This document shows positions 53,493 to 62,168 of a stretch of 64,000 nt of DNA, piece after piece. Origin of the DNA: Peptoniphilus_A sp022767005 (GTDB taxonomy: Bacteria > Bacillota > Clostridia > Tissierellales > Peptoniphilaceae). The stretch covers positions 93,405 to 157,404 of the forward strand of contig NZ_JBNPOJ010000003.1 in assembly GCF_050315115.1 (NCBI RefSeq), in the 5' to 3' direction. The translations under genes were made by a program, and so were the position numbers. The notes beneath the pieces were generated by a model, which was not told the origin of the DNA, did not search any database, and saw nothing but the letters and a program-made list of their open reading frames with translations. The stretch's first letter is position 1. Each line of letters opens with the position of its first letter.

Positions 53493-54149
53493 TCAGGAGG
53501 ATAAGTCAATGTTAAAAATATTGTAAGAAAAAATAGGAAAGTTTTTCAAGCCTTTTAAGTCGCTGTAGTCTATGTAGGATGGTGTTTTGTGCCAGCCGTC
53601 ATAGACGTGCAATATTTTTATTTTTATTTTCTTAAATTTATATATTGAATATCCAAAGATGACTAAGGAATGTCTTTTATAATATCCACTGCCAAGGTTC
53701 ATGAGAACTGGGTTTAGATTATCTATTTGATTTTTTACATGGGAATAAAAGTTGCCTATATATATGCCCCTTGATTTTAATTTCATTTTGTTTTTTCTAA
53801 AATATGTGTTTGCTATATGTGATATGAAAAAGGGTAGTGTGCCAATGTTTTTGAAGTAGCCATTTTTCTTTGCTATTTCAAAGATTTCTGCGTAAATTTC
53901 AAATTTGTCGAGGTCTTTAAAGTAATATTTTATAATTCGTGTCAGGCTTGTGATTGTGCAATTATTGCTTCTTTCTTCAAAATCTCTCTGCAAAAAGTTT
54001 TGCATTTCTATTTCTCTCAACTCTAATAAAGCTGCTTTGGGATAATTTTTTTCTATATATTCTTTTAGATTTGCAATTCTATTTTTTCCATTTTTCCCTC
54101 CGATTTTTATATACCCACTTTGCATTAAAAAAGCTTTATGATTTTTCAT
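53493..54149 (-). CDS. C39-like papain-fold cysteine peptidase, cytoplasmic
   Basis: 218 residues. The likely catalytic Cys lies in SNNCTITSLTRIIKYY (about 64), the His in KRHSLVIFGYS and the Asp in HVYDGWHKTPSYIDYSDL, the order of C39/C39_2 peptidases. There is no signal peptide or membrane helix, unlike bacteriocin-processing C39 domains fused to ABC exporters. It lies 29 bp after the DUF4130 gene. The substrate is unknown. Confidence 0.72.
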   Translation of the reverse strand: MKNHKAFLMQSGYIKIGGKNGKNRIANLKEYIEKNYPKAALLELREIEMQNFLQRDFEERSNNCTITSLTRIIKYYFKDLDKFEIYAEIFEIAKKNGYFKNIGTLPFFISHIANTYFRKNKMKLKSRGIYIGNFYSHVKNQIDNLNPVLMNLGSGYYKRHSLVIFGYSIYKFKKIKIKILHVYDGWHKTPSYIDYSDLKGLKNFPIFSYNIFNIDLSS

Positions 54150-54178
54150 AAAACTTTCTCAATTTGTATTTTGTGTTT

Positions 54179-54844
54179 TTATGTCCAAAAACTTTCTTTT
54201 TCTTCTCTGGAGGCTATTACGTCGTTAAAAATTTGCCATAGTGTTACATAATTGTCTTCTATTTTAAAATTTTCTTGCATTTCATAATCAAAAAATTCTG
54301 CCCTAATTCCGTCATAAAATACTGCTTGATTTCGCCCTGTGTCTGCTATTATAAATTTTGTATTTGTAAATTTTTTTTTGAAATGGTTAAAGATGTGGTA
54401 CAAAATATTGTTTTCTGGGCTAAATTTTGCAAATAGAAAGCCCTCTTTTTTGTCAAAGTATAGGTGGTCTTTGTAGGTTTTGATTTCTTCTGAAACTTTT
54501 TTTAATATTTTTCTAAATAAGGCTATGTATTCGTCGTCGCTTTCAATGTAATAAAATCCCTTTACATATAATTTTTTCAAGGTCTTTGCTATGGCAATTT
54601 CTTTTTTTCCACTGTTTGCTGAAAATACCATAAAGATGTTTCTGTAAAAGGAATAGGAAAAATTTTTTATTATGGAATTTTTTACACGTCTTGCCTTGTC
54701 TATTTCTGTTTTGCATTCTATTTTGTCTTTGTTAGGGTATCTTTCCCTACTTTTGACTATGTCTTCTACTTCTTCTAAAACTTTGTAAGAATGAAAAATT
54801 ACTGTGAGAAGTCCTTGGAAACTTCCGTCATATACATATATCAT
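54179..54844 (-). CDS. DUF4130 / TIGR03915-type putative DNA-metabolism protein
   Basis: 221 residues from ATG 54844 behind AGAGG. The start MIYVYDGSFQGLLTVIFHSY and the middle FYRNIFMVFSANSGKKEIAI fit the TIGR03915 family, and FIIADTGRNQAVFYDG and the end match its C-terminal part. In most genomes it is next to a radical SAM protein (TIGR03916) implicated in DNA modification or repair. That partner is not adjacent; the radical SAM gene at 34.8-35.7 kb is too short and different. It heads a three-gene unit. Confidence 0.82.
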   Translation of the reverse strand: MIYVYDGSFQGLLTVIFHSYKVLEEVEDIVKSRERYPNKDKIECKTEIDKARRVKNSIIKNFSYSFYRNIFMVFSANSGKKEIAIAKTLKKLYVKGFYYIESDDEYIALFRKILKKVSEEIKTYKDHLYFDKKEGFLFAKFSPENNILYHIFNHFKKKFTNTKFIIADTGRNQAVFYDGIRAEFFDYEMQENFKIEDNYVTLWQIFNDVIASREEKESFWT

Positions 54845-55104
54845 ATTTACCTCTCTACCTCGCATATAATTAAATTATGATTGCTATAAATTTTCCAAAT
54901 TATCTAATATTATATTTTTAATTTTAATTTTATTTGTCGTAAAAGCTATTTATATTTTGTCGCCTCAATAATGTCTTTGGCTTTCAATGGATTTATGCTG
55001 TCAAGGTAATTGTATCATTAAAACCTTTGTTTTGTAAACATATATTTTTATGTTGAAATAATTTTTCTTTCTTCTGTTTTTTATTTTTTTATAAATTTCC
55101 AATA
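54845..55104. other. Leader region of the DUF4130 cluster
   Basis: AT-rich. TTTACA and TACAAT spaced by 18 bp on the minus strand near 55025-55055 are a candidate promoter. A 22-codon frame (NYLDSINPLKAKDIIEATK) on that strand lacks a start codon and is not called a gene. Confidence 0.35.
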
Positions 55105-55128
55105 AAAAATCTGCTTCTATGAGCAGAT
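55105..55128 (-). terminator. Terminator of the Na/Pi cotransporter gene
   Basis: On the minus strand ATCTGCT-CATAGA-AGCAGAT runs directly into TTTTTT. Confidence 0.92.
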
Positions 55129-55139
55129 CTTTAAAAGTA

Positions 55140-56738
55140 TTAAATTGCAAGTTTCCCTGCGTTGGAAATGTAAGATGAAATTCTCTCCATTGCTGCAAGT
55201 GTTTTTTCGTATAAAAGTCCACTTTCAGGGTTGCAAATTTTTTCTCTCATCCTAAGCATATGATTGTTTCTAAATTGAGAGGCTTCTTTTTGCACTAATT
55301 CGTTGGATTCACGCAAGAAGGCGACTCTTTCGCCTTTGTCTAATTCTGAAATTGCTGAGTTAAACATCTTCTCGATTAATTCATTTATTTCTTTTAATTC
55401 TTCAAAGGTTTTGTCTGTAAATTCAAGTTTTTGGTCTTCTTTTAATTTGGCAACTTCGGCTATATTTTTGGAGTGGTCTCCAATTCTTTCCATATCTCTG
55501 GATATCCTTAGATATGCTGCAAAGTTTGCTGAAGTGGTTTCATTCATTGCAAGTCCAAGGGAGTCAATTATAAAGACTGAAATTTCTTTATTTAAATAAT
55601 TTATTACTTCTTCTTGTCTAAATATTTTATCGTATATTTCTTCGTCAAATTTGCTAAGTAATGATACTGAGTTTTTGTAGTTTTCGTTGCAAATTTCAAG
55701 GAGTCTTTTTATTTCTGCTTTTACATCAGTGAAAGTTGCTGGTGCGTCTTTGACAATATTTTTGTTTATATATTGTAGGGACATTTCTTCTTGTTCCTTG
55801 TCTATACCAGGGATGAGCTTAAAGGATAGGTCTGCAAGTTTTTTAGAGAAGGGGAAAAGCATAAGTGTAGTCGCCACGTTAAAGGCTGTGTGCAAGTTGG
55901 CAATTTGTGCTGCTGGCAAATCTCTTGAAAAATTCATTATTATTTTATCAATAGGTATGATAAAGGATAATGTTACGAATATTATTGTCCCAATAATATT
56001 AAATAGCACGTGGACTAATGCTGTTCTTTTGGCATTTTTAGAAGAGCCAACTGATGACAAAACGGATGTAATACAAGTACCAATGTTAAATCCAAAGATT
56101 ATATACATTGATGATTGAAGTGGTATTACTCCCTGATTTGCTATTGCCTGCAAAATACCAAGTGATGCTGATGATGACTGAATTATTGCAGTGATAATCG
56201 TACCAGCAAGTACGCCAAGTATTGGATTGTCAAATTTTGTCATTAGTGTTACAAATCCAGGATATTCTCGCAGTGGTTCCATGGATTTACTCATAAATTG
56301 CATTCCCATAAACAAAAATCCCAGTCCTATTATTGCTTGACCAATGTATTTTTTCTTTTTATTTTTTGAAAATGTATTTAATAAGAATCCAACAAAGGCA
56401 ATTATAGGTGCTATTGTGGAAATATTTAGTGCAACTAATTGTCCAGTTATAGTTGTACCAATGTTTGCTCCCATTATAATTCCAACTGCTTGATAAATTG
56501 TCATGAGTCCAGCATTTACAAAACCCACGACCATTACCGTAGTGGCGGAAGAGGACTGAATTATTGCTGTTACAAAGGTTCCTACTAGTATTGCCTTTAA
56601 AAAACTCGATGTCATTTTCTCTATGACAACACGAAGTCTGTCGCCTGCAACTAGTTCCAAGCCGCTGCTCATCATTTCCATACCATAGAGAAATAAAGCA
56701 AGCCCTCCCAATAGTTCGATAAAGTAGTTAATTGACAT
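55140..56738 (-). CDS. Na/Pi cotransporter family protein with PhoU-like domain
   Basis: 532 residues from ATG 56738 behind GGGAGGAATT. Two inverted membrane repeats carry the QSSSATTVMVVGFVNAG and QSSSASLGILQAIANQG signatures of the NptA/YjbB family. Residues from about 335 form a helical PhoU-like domain (LEICNENYKNSVSLLSKFDE, ISRDMERIGDHSKNIAEV). It moves phosphate with Na+ across the membrane; YjbB-like members export. Transcribed alone. Confidence 0.94.
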   Translation of the reverse strand: MSINYFIELLGGLALFLYGMEMMSSGLELVAGDRLRVVIEKMTSSFLKAILVGTFVTAIIQSSSATTVMVVGFVNAGLMTIYQAVGIIMGANIGTTITGQLVALNISTIAPIIAFVGFLLNTFSKNKKKKYIGQAIIGLGFLFMGMQFMSKSMEPLREYPGFVTLMTKFDNPILGVLAGTIITAIIQSSSASLGILQAIANQGVIPLQSSMYIIFGFNIGTCITSVLSSVGSSKNAKRTALVHVLFNIIGTIIFVTLSFIIPIDKIIMNFSRDLPAAQIANLHTAFNVATTLMLFPFSKKLADLSFKLIPGIDKEQEEMSLQYINKNIVKDAPATFTDVKAEIKRLLEICNENYKNSVSLLSKFDEEIYDKIFRQEEVINYLNKEISVFIIDSLGLAMNETTSANFAAYLRISRDMERIGDHSKNIAEVAKLKEDQKLEFTDKTFEELKEINELIEKMFNSAISELDKGERVAFLRESNELVQKEASQFRNNHMLRMREKICNPESGLLYEKTLAAMERISSYISNAGKLAI

Positions 56739-56849
56739 AATTCCTCCCAATTTTTTATTCAATTTAATCTTACAATATAATTTGATTTTTTTAAAGACAA
56801 AGTAATAAAAATGTAAATATTAAGTAAAAATCTTTGAGTGTTAATGCAA

Positions 56850-56871
56850 TAAAAGGACGATCTATCGTCTA
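56850..56871 (-). terminator. Terminator of the MFS gene
   Basis: On the minus strand AGACGA-TAGA-TCGTCC is followed by TTTTATTG just after the stop codon. Confidence 0.75.
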
Positions 56872-56874
56872 AAA

Positions 56875-58098
56875 TTATTTTGTCTTTGCAACTTTTAAAT
56901 AAAGTGGAAGGGCGAGAAGTTGTGCAGACATAGAAATAATTATCATAGTAGGAATGGATATGCTATACATTACTCCAAGTAACCATGAACCCAAGAACCA
57001 GAAAAATCCAAAGGAGCATTCAAAAATCCCATAGCCAGTGGCTCTATTTTCTTTTGGAACCATGGAAGTTACTGCTGCCTTTAAAATTGATTCTTGTGCA
57101 CCCATGCCAATTCCCCAAAGGACTAAGCCAAATAAAAGTGCTGGAAGACTTTTAAATCCAAAGATAAAAATTGAAAAAGGTGCAGAAATAATTGTGGAAA
57201 TCACTAGTGCCTTTACTCCATTTTTGTCGTATATATGGCCAAAAATCAGTGCCGCAATGGCATCTACAAGCATTGCTCCTGCATAAAGTAGTGGAATTGT
57301 TCCGCTGTTAATTATATTTGATGTTTCTTGGAAGTTCCCTGCTACTGATGTGAAATTTTTTGTTATGTGCATAATTATTATTGAGTAGTCGATAAAACCA
57401 AAGGCAAAAAAAGAAATTCCTGCAATATAATATATAAAGGACTTTTTCATTTTAAAGGGTTCTTCCTCTTTTGACTGTGGTTCAAAATGCTCTGGGTTTG
57501 GAAATTTCATCTTCGTATAAAATAAAAAGAGAATTGTAATAAAACCGGGAATTGCCAAAAATGCAAAACAAGTTCTATAAATTTCAAAGGTGCTGCCCTC
57601 TGTTTTAAATAACATCACTAAATATAAAAGAACTGGACCTAGAAATGCTCCAATTTGATCTAGCATCTCTTGTATGCCAAAGGACTTTCCCACTCCCTCT
57701 TGTGATGCTGCAAAGGACATAATGGTATCTTTAGCTGGTTTTTTTATTGCCTTACCCATTCTTTGCACCACAAGTAAAAGCGATGCAGCAACCCAACCAC
57801 TTTCGCCCACAAGTGCAAGAGCAGGAACAGCCAAGATATCTAGCACGTAACCAAAAATTACCATTGGCCAATATTTTTTAGTTTTGTCAGTAATTTTTCC
57901 AAAGACATATATCATGGAATAGCCAACTAATTCGCCAAGCCCCGAAATAAAACCAATGGTACCTGCCGATGCGCCAAGTACAGTAAGATAAGCTCCTCTA
58001 ATGCTTGATGCTCCTTCATGTGTCATGTCTGAAAATAAACTAACAATGCCAAATAAAATTATAAATAACATGGCAGTAGAAATTCTTTTTTTCTTCAA
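56875..58098 (-). CDS. MFS transporter
   Basis: 407 residues with twelve membrane helices, from a TTG start with GGGGAG upstream. DMTHEGASSIRGAYLTVLGAS, the loop after helix 2 (GKITDKTKKYWPM) and RMGKAIKKPAKDTIMSFAAS resemble MFS members often annotated as multidrug or sugar-phosphate-like exporters. Substrate unknown. TATAAT on the minus strand near 58130 is a plausible -10. Confidence 0.9.
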   Translation of the reverse strand: MKKKRISTAMLFIILFGIVSLFSDMTHEGASSIRGAYLTVLGASAGTIGFISGLGELVGYSMIYVFGKITDKTKKYWPMVIFGYVLDILAVPALALVGESGWVAASLLLVVQRMGKAIKKPAKDTIMSFAASQEGVGKSFGIQEMLDQIGAFLGPVLLYLVMLFKTEGSTFEIYRTCFAFLAIPGFITILFLFYTKMKFPNPEHFEPQSKEEEPFKMKKSFIYYIAGISFFAFGFIDYSIIIMHITKNFTSVAGNFQETSNIINSGTIPLLYAGAMLVDAIAALIFGHIYDKNGVKALVISTIISAPFSIFIFGFKSLPALLFGLVLWGIGMGAQESILKAAVTSMVPKENRATGYGIFECSFGFFWFLGSWLLGVMYSISIPTMIIISMSAQLLALPLYLKVAKTK

Positions 58099-58164
58099 AA
58101 TAATCTCCCCAAAAGCTTTTATTTTATTATTATATCATCATATTGTAAATTTATTTCAAAAAAT

Positions 58165-58206
58165 AAAAATGATGTTGCAGAATAATTTTTATCCACAACA
58201 TCATCT
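58165..58206 (-). terminator. Terminator of the thioesterase gene
   Basis: On the minus strand GATGATGTTG ... CAACATCAT closes a hairpin followed by TTTTTATTTTTTG. One arm (GATGTTGCAGAATA) resembles the left-end hairpin of the IS/MITE at 26.5 and 28.9 kb. Confidence 0.85.
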
Positions 58207-58211
58207 TTAAG

Positions 58212-58697
58212 CTACATATTGTCCTTTACTCCAACGGCAACCATCCTTGCCTTTGCACGAACTTCTCCAGCAGCTTCCATTACCATGTTTACAATGACTT
58301 TTCTTTCGCCAATTTCTTCGGCAGTTGCTGTAACTATAACTTCCTCGTCCATTGGAGTTGGCTTTTTGAAATCAACTTCAAGTCTTGCTGTAATGAAGCG
58401 ACCTATCACCGTGTCTTTAGTAAGTTCAAGCCCTAAATCGTGATGTTTAAACCATGCAGCAGATGCAGTTCCGTGACAATCGAAGATCATTGCAATCATT
58501 CCTCCAAAAAGATTTGCAGGAACGCCACCAGTATATACAGAATCTGGAGTAACCTTTGCGATACACTTACTTCCATCTTCAGATGGATAAGATTTTAGGT
58601 GCATACCTTCGTGATTTTTAGGACCGCAACCCCAACAGTATTGGAATCTTTCGCCATAAGTTTCTTGAATGGCAATATTTTTATTTTCTTTATTCAT
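58212..58697 (-). CDS. PaaI-family hotdog-fold thioesterase
   Basis: 161 residues. A hotdog-fold protein with YCWGCGPKNHEGMHLKSYPS at the N-terminus, FGGMIAMIFDCHGTASAAWF as the central helix and RFITARLEVDFKKPTPMDEEV as the following strands. Such enzymes hydrolyse acyl-CoA thioesters; the CWGCG Cys pair near the N-terminus recurs in this subgroup. Single gene with its own terminator. Confidence 0.88.
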   Translation of the reverse strand: MNKENKNIAIQETYGERFQYCWGCGPKNHEGMHLKSYPSEDGSKCIAKVTPDSVYTGGVPANLFGGMIAMIFDCHGTASAAWFKHHDLGLELTKDTVIGRFITARLEVDFKKPTPMDEEVIVTATAEEIGERKVIVNMVMEAAGEVRAKARMVAVGVKDNM

Positions 58698-58813
58698 TTT
58701 ATTCTCCTTAATTATGATTTTATATAGAAATTATATCACTTCAAAAATTATAATTCATCTTTCTAATTATAATTAGGATAAACTTTAAAAATAACTCATT
58801 ATTTGTCTAATAA

Positions 58814-60048
58814 CTACTTACTCTCGATCTTTGTATTACTCAATTCTCCTGCCCATTGGAATCCTTTTTTTGCAGTTATTACTGCAATAATTTCGTTAAT
58901 TACGGCTGCTGCTGCAATGGTTCCTTGAACAATTTTTGAACACTTTGGAGCTGGCGTAGCTAAAACTGAAACGGCAATACCAGTAAATACCAAGGAAACG
59001 CCAGAGTGTGGCAAAAGTGTTAAGCCAAGATATTTCTTTACAGTTTCAGGACATTTTGTAATGCTCGCTCCAAAATATGCTCCAAAATATTTTCCTGCTG
59101 CTCTTGCTATAATATAAATTACAGTAAATAAACCAGCTCCAAGAATCAAGTGGTAATCTAAAGGTGCTCCTAAGTTTAGAGTTACAACAATCATGGAGAT
59201 GCTTAAAATAGGGCTAAAGCTATGCATGATCTGTACAAGACGTTTTTTGAAACCATATTGGAAAAGGTTGCGGAAAATGCCATGCCGATTAGCATAAAAT
59301 TTAAAACAGGTCGAGGCAAAATCAATATATTAAAAATAAATCCATCAGAAGATGCTACTATAATCATGGCAATCAACAAAATCAATGTAGAAGATTTGCT
59401 TCGCTCTTTTTTCAATACTAATCCAGCTAACAAACCTGTTACAATGCCTATAAGCAAAGGCAGTATTACAATAAGAGTAATCATGTATGCTGGTAAATCG
59501 CTGGCAGAAAGATTGCCTGCAACTATTGCAATAGTCGTGAAAAAGACTATACAACCTACAATATCATCTAAGGCTGCCATGGGGATTAAGGCTTCGTTAA
59601 CTGGTCCTTTTGTATTAAATTTTCGTACAATTGATAAGGCTGGAGCTGGTGCTGTTGCAAGTGCAATTCCTCCAAAAATGAATGCCAAATATATTGGGAT
59701 ATTCGCTTTGTAGAATACTATGCTAAAAACCATTGATACAATTAAAAATGTGCCCAAGGATTGTGTCAATGTAGTTATTACAATAGCCTTCCCAGACTCT
59801 TTTATTTTGTCCCAAACAAGTTCAGTCCCAATCATTAAACCAACACCACATTCAAGAATGTGATTCATTGTCTGATACCACTGAGCATCTAAAAGTGTTT
59901 GATTCATAAGTGAGAGTGCATGAGGTCCTAAAAACATTCCAGCAATCAACCATCCCAATATTGATGGCAATTTCAATTTTGAAACAACCTTACCCACAAG
60001 AAAAGCAATCCCTGTTGTGAGTAATAGCCTAAAAAATAATATAATCAT
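58814..60048 (-). pseudogene. Cation/proton antiporter (CPA2/Kef-like) interrupted by a frameshift
   Basis: Two adjacent frames make one antiporter of about 409 residues. 60048-59203 gives the N-terminal two thirds (FLVGKVVSKLKLPSILGWLI, FIFGGIALATAPAPALSIVR) and the C-terminal part resumes in the -1 frame (RLVQIMHSFSPILSISMIVV to 58814). The switch is at AAAAAAC (A-run 59243-59248 on the minus strand), where the zero frame reads TCA AAA AAC. One missing A, a sequencing error, phase variation or -1 ribosomal frameshifting would each explain it. It lies behind a TetR gene that probably controls it. ATG 60048 has AGGTGA upstream. Confidence 0.85.
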
Positions 60049-60082
60049 TTTGTTTCACCTGACCTTTCTGAAGGGAGTGCAT
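60029..60082 (-). CDS. Possible 17-residue leader peptide overlapping the antiporter start
   Basis: ATG 60082 has a better ribosome site (AAGGAG, six bases) than the antiporter and encodes MHSLQKGQVKQNDYIIF before a TAG inside the antiporter gene, in another frame. Translation of it could couple to or limit antiporter initiation. No family; called from ribosome site and position only. Confidence 0.35.
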   Translation of the reverse strand: MHSLQKGQVKQNDYIIF

Positions 60083-60243
60083 ATGCTGCTCCTTTTTTTT
60101 ATTAATGACTTGAATAACAAATCCATTCTTATTTCCTCTTTTTATTGAAAAGTATCTTTCAAAATACTTGTTAAAGATTCTAAAAAATTTTTATATTAGT
60201 TCAATATTTGCTTAATACCAATAATTACTATATAAAAGTAAAC

Positions 60244-60903
60244 TTACTCCGATTTCAATTTTTTATCTTTAGGATTTTTTTCTTTTGGTTCCTTTGCGAC
60301 ACCATAGAGTATAATGTCAAAAATTGCAGACAATCTTCCCTCGTGGTCATTGATGAGTTCTCGATAGTCGCCATTTTGTTCTGATTTTTTTTGAAAATAT
60401 CTATTGAACATTTCACTAACACCTAAAAAGTATTCCAATGCCATCTCTTTTGTAATCCCATCTCGCAATGTAAGACAATCCAAAAGGTCAAGATAATACT
60501 TACTGAAATATTCATCAAAACCACTGCGCAACTGGGCAAGTTCATGAGTTAAATGTTTTGGAGGTTGTAAGACTGCATTAAAAAAAATATTGGCATACTG
60601 TGGGTTGTCTTGAAAAAATTTTTGTCTAATCATGAGGAAATTTTGCAATCCATCTTTAGCACTTTTAATTTCAAAAGGTTGTGCTTTCAAAGTCGCTGTC
60701 AATTCATCATAGCAAGCTTTTACGCAAAGCAAGTACAGCTCATCCTTTCCCTTAAAATTGTGATAAATCAATCCTTTGGAAATCTTTCCTACTTCACAGA
60801 TGCTATTAACTGATGCTCTATAATAACTTTTACTACCAAATTCTTTAAGTGCAGCAGCAATAATACGCTCCTTAGTTTTCTGAGTCTTTTCTTGTTTTTT
60901 CAT
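60244..60903 (-). CDS. TetR/AcrR-family transcriptional repressor
   Basis: 219 residues. The TetR HTH is in RIIAAALKEFGSKSYYRASVNSICEVGKISKGLIYHNFKGKDELY (residues 13-57); the rest is the helical ligand domain. A palindrome covers its own promoter, so it should repress itself and, by read-through, the antiporter gene 195 bp downstream. AAGGAGG precedes the ATG. Confidence 0.94.
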   Translation of the reverse strand: MKKQEKTQKTKERIIAAALKEFGSKSYYRASVNSICEVGKISKGLIYHNFKGKDELYLLCVKACYDELTATLKAQPFEIKSAKDGLQNFLMIRQKFFQDNPQYANIFFNAVLQPPKHLTHELAQLRSGFDEYFSKYYLDLLDCLTLRDGITKEMALEYFLGVSEMFNRYFQKKSEQNGDYRELINDHEGRLSAIFDIILYGVAKEPKEKNPKDKKLKSE

Positions 60904-60920
60904 CTTTACCTCCTTGGTAT

Positions 60921-60969
60921 TATTGACTACATGGTCTATTATAGTAAAATATGGACCACATAGTCAATA
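60921..60969 (-). promoter_or_regulatory. TetR promoter with overlapping operator half-sites
   Basis: On the minus strand TTGACT (60962-60967), 18 bp and TATAAT (60938-60943). Inverted arms TATTGACTACATGGTCT (60921-60937) and GGACCACATAGTCAATA (60953-60969) match at 14 of 17 positions; one covers the -35 box and the other the transcription start. Confidence 0.85.
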
Positions 60970-61017
60970 ACTAAAATTTAAACTCTCTGTCCTTTCTATT
61001 TAATTTTTAGCAATAAA

Positions 61018-61043
61018 AAACAGTAAACCTATTGATTTACTGT
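61018..61043 (-). terminator. Terminator of the DfsB-like gene
   Basis: On the minus strand ACAGTAAA-TCAATAGG-TTTACTGT is followed by TTTTTATTG. Confidence 0.88.
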
Positions 61044-61094
61044 AATGTTGCCATTTATAACATGATATTTAATTTTTGAGTTAAATAACAGTAA

Positions 61095-61613
61095 TTATAA
61101 GGCTATCTTCTTCCATTTTCTTATTTTTGTTCTAAATGTTCCAAAGGGTGCAACAGTATTAACATGAATAAACTTATATACTTCCCATACTGCTGTTTTA
61201 GTCGCTTCATCAGCCCACTTTCGCATATGTGGTTTAAATAATTCTTCCTCGCTTAATAGATCAATCATCTCATAAATAGAATTAATATTTTCATTTAATT
61301 TGGCTTTTAACTCTTGTAGAGATAAATGAGCGTAAGTATCTGTGAAATGCTGATATAACTCGCCTAATTGATTCCATTTGAATTTATCGGAAGGTGTCTT
61401 TACTTGAATGCCCTTTCTTTCATCTTCTTCCCATTTAAGAACTAAAGTCGTCCAGCCTACTTGATAAGCAAGATTTTCCGCTGGAGTTCTGTCAACTTCA
61501 TTAACTCTCTTATCTTTTAAATTTTCTGGAATGTCATCAAATTCTGAAATATATTTTTGAAAGGTCTTATTTATTTCAGCTTTGAGTTCCTCTTTATTTT
61601 CATATACGCGCAA
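61095..61613 (-). CDS. ClbS/DfsB-family four-helix protein
   Basis: 172 residues. The four-helix-bundle family is recognised from TPAENLAYQVGWTTLVLKWEED, TPSDKFKWNQLGELYQHF and FIHVNTVAPFGTFRTKIRKW. ClbS in E. coli protects DNA from colibactin; most relatives, like this one, are general members of the DinB-like fold with unknown substrate. Transcribed alone with a terminator. Confidence 0.9.
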   Translation of the reverse strand: MRVYENKEELKAEINKTFQKYISEFDDIPENLKDKRVNEVDRTPAENLAYQVGWTTLVLKWEEDERKGIQVKTPSDKFKWNQLGELYQHFTDTYAHLSLQELKAKLNENINSIYEMIDLLSEEELFKPHMRKWADEATKTAVWEVYKFIHVNTVAPFGTFRTKIRKWKKIAL

Positions 61614-62168
61614 AATTCACCTCTAAAACTTTTAATTTATATAACTTGATTTAATTAAGCCTATTTTATCATTGATAACTTGCGAAAAGCAATAATGCCG
61701 CTCAAGAATTAATATTATACACGAACTTATAATCCAGTAGCAATGCCTATGCACCTATGGTAGCTTTTTTATCTCCTTTATCACTGATGAGTTTGTGTTT
61801 TCTTTTAATTTTTCATAATTTTAACCTACTATTTTATTTATGAGTTTTTGTTATTTACTAGTGTCTTTTACTAACAACGCAGTAATTTCTACTTCCCACG
61901 TGAATTGACTGCTCCTAAGTATATCAACTAAATCTATCCGTATATATAAAAATATACATGAACCTTTTAACAATATGTAGGGCTATCCTTAAATAGTTTA
62001 TTATAAAACAAGTCTTATCACTCTACCGCTTTTTTAATCTCTGCACAAGTGGCAATTTTCTACGTCAATTACCATATTCCAGACTTCCTGAATATCTCAA
62101 TTAATAAATGCTCTTATATTTGATATCATCATAAATTATTATAATCAAACTCATTATTGGTTCTAATT
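61614..62168. other. 555-bp gap with no recognisable gene
   Basis: No frame of useful length on either strand. It contains a weak terminator-like sequence (CCTATGGTAGCTTTTTT, 61754-61770) and, at 61965-61981, TTTTAACAATATGTAGG, repeated with one change at 62893-62909 on the other side of the AlkD gene. Confidence 0.5.

Noticed and set aside
54947..55010. 22-codon frame on the minus strand reading NYLDSINPLKAKDIIEATK
   Set aside because: Protein-like but without start codon or ribosome site; could be leader sequence or debris, too short to call.
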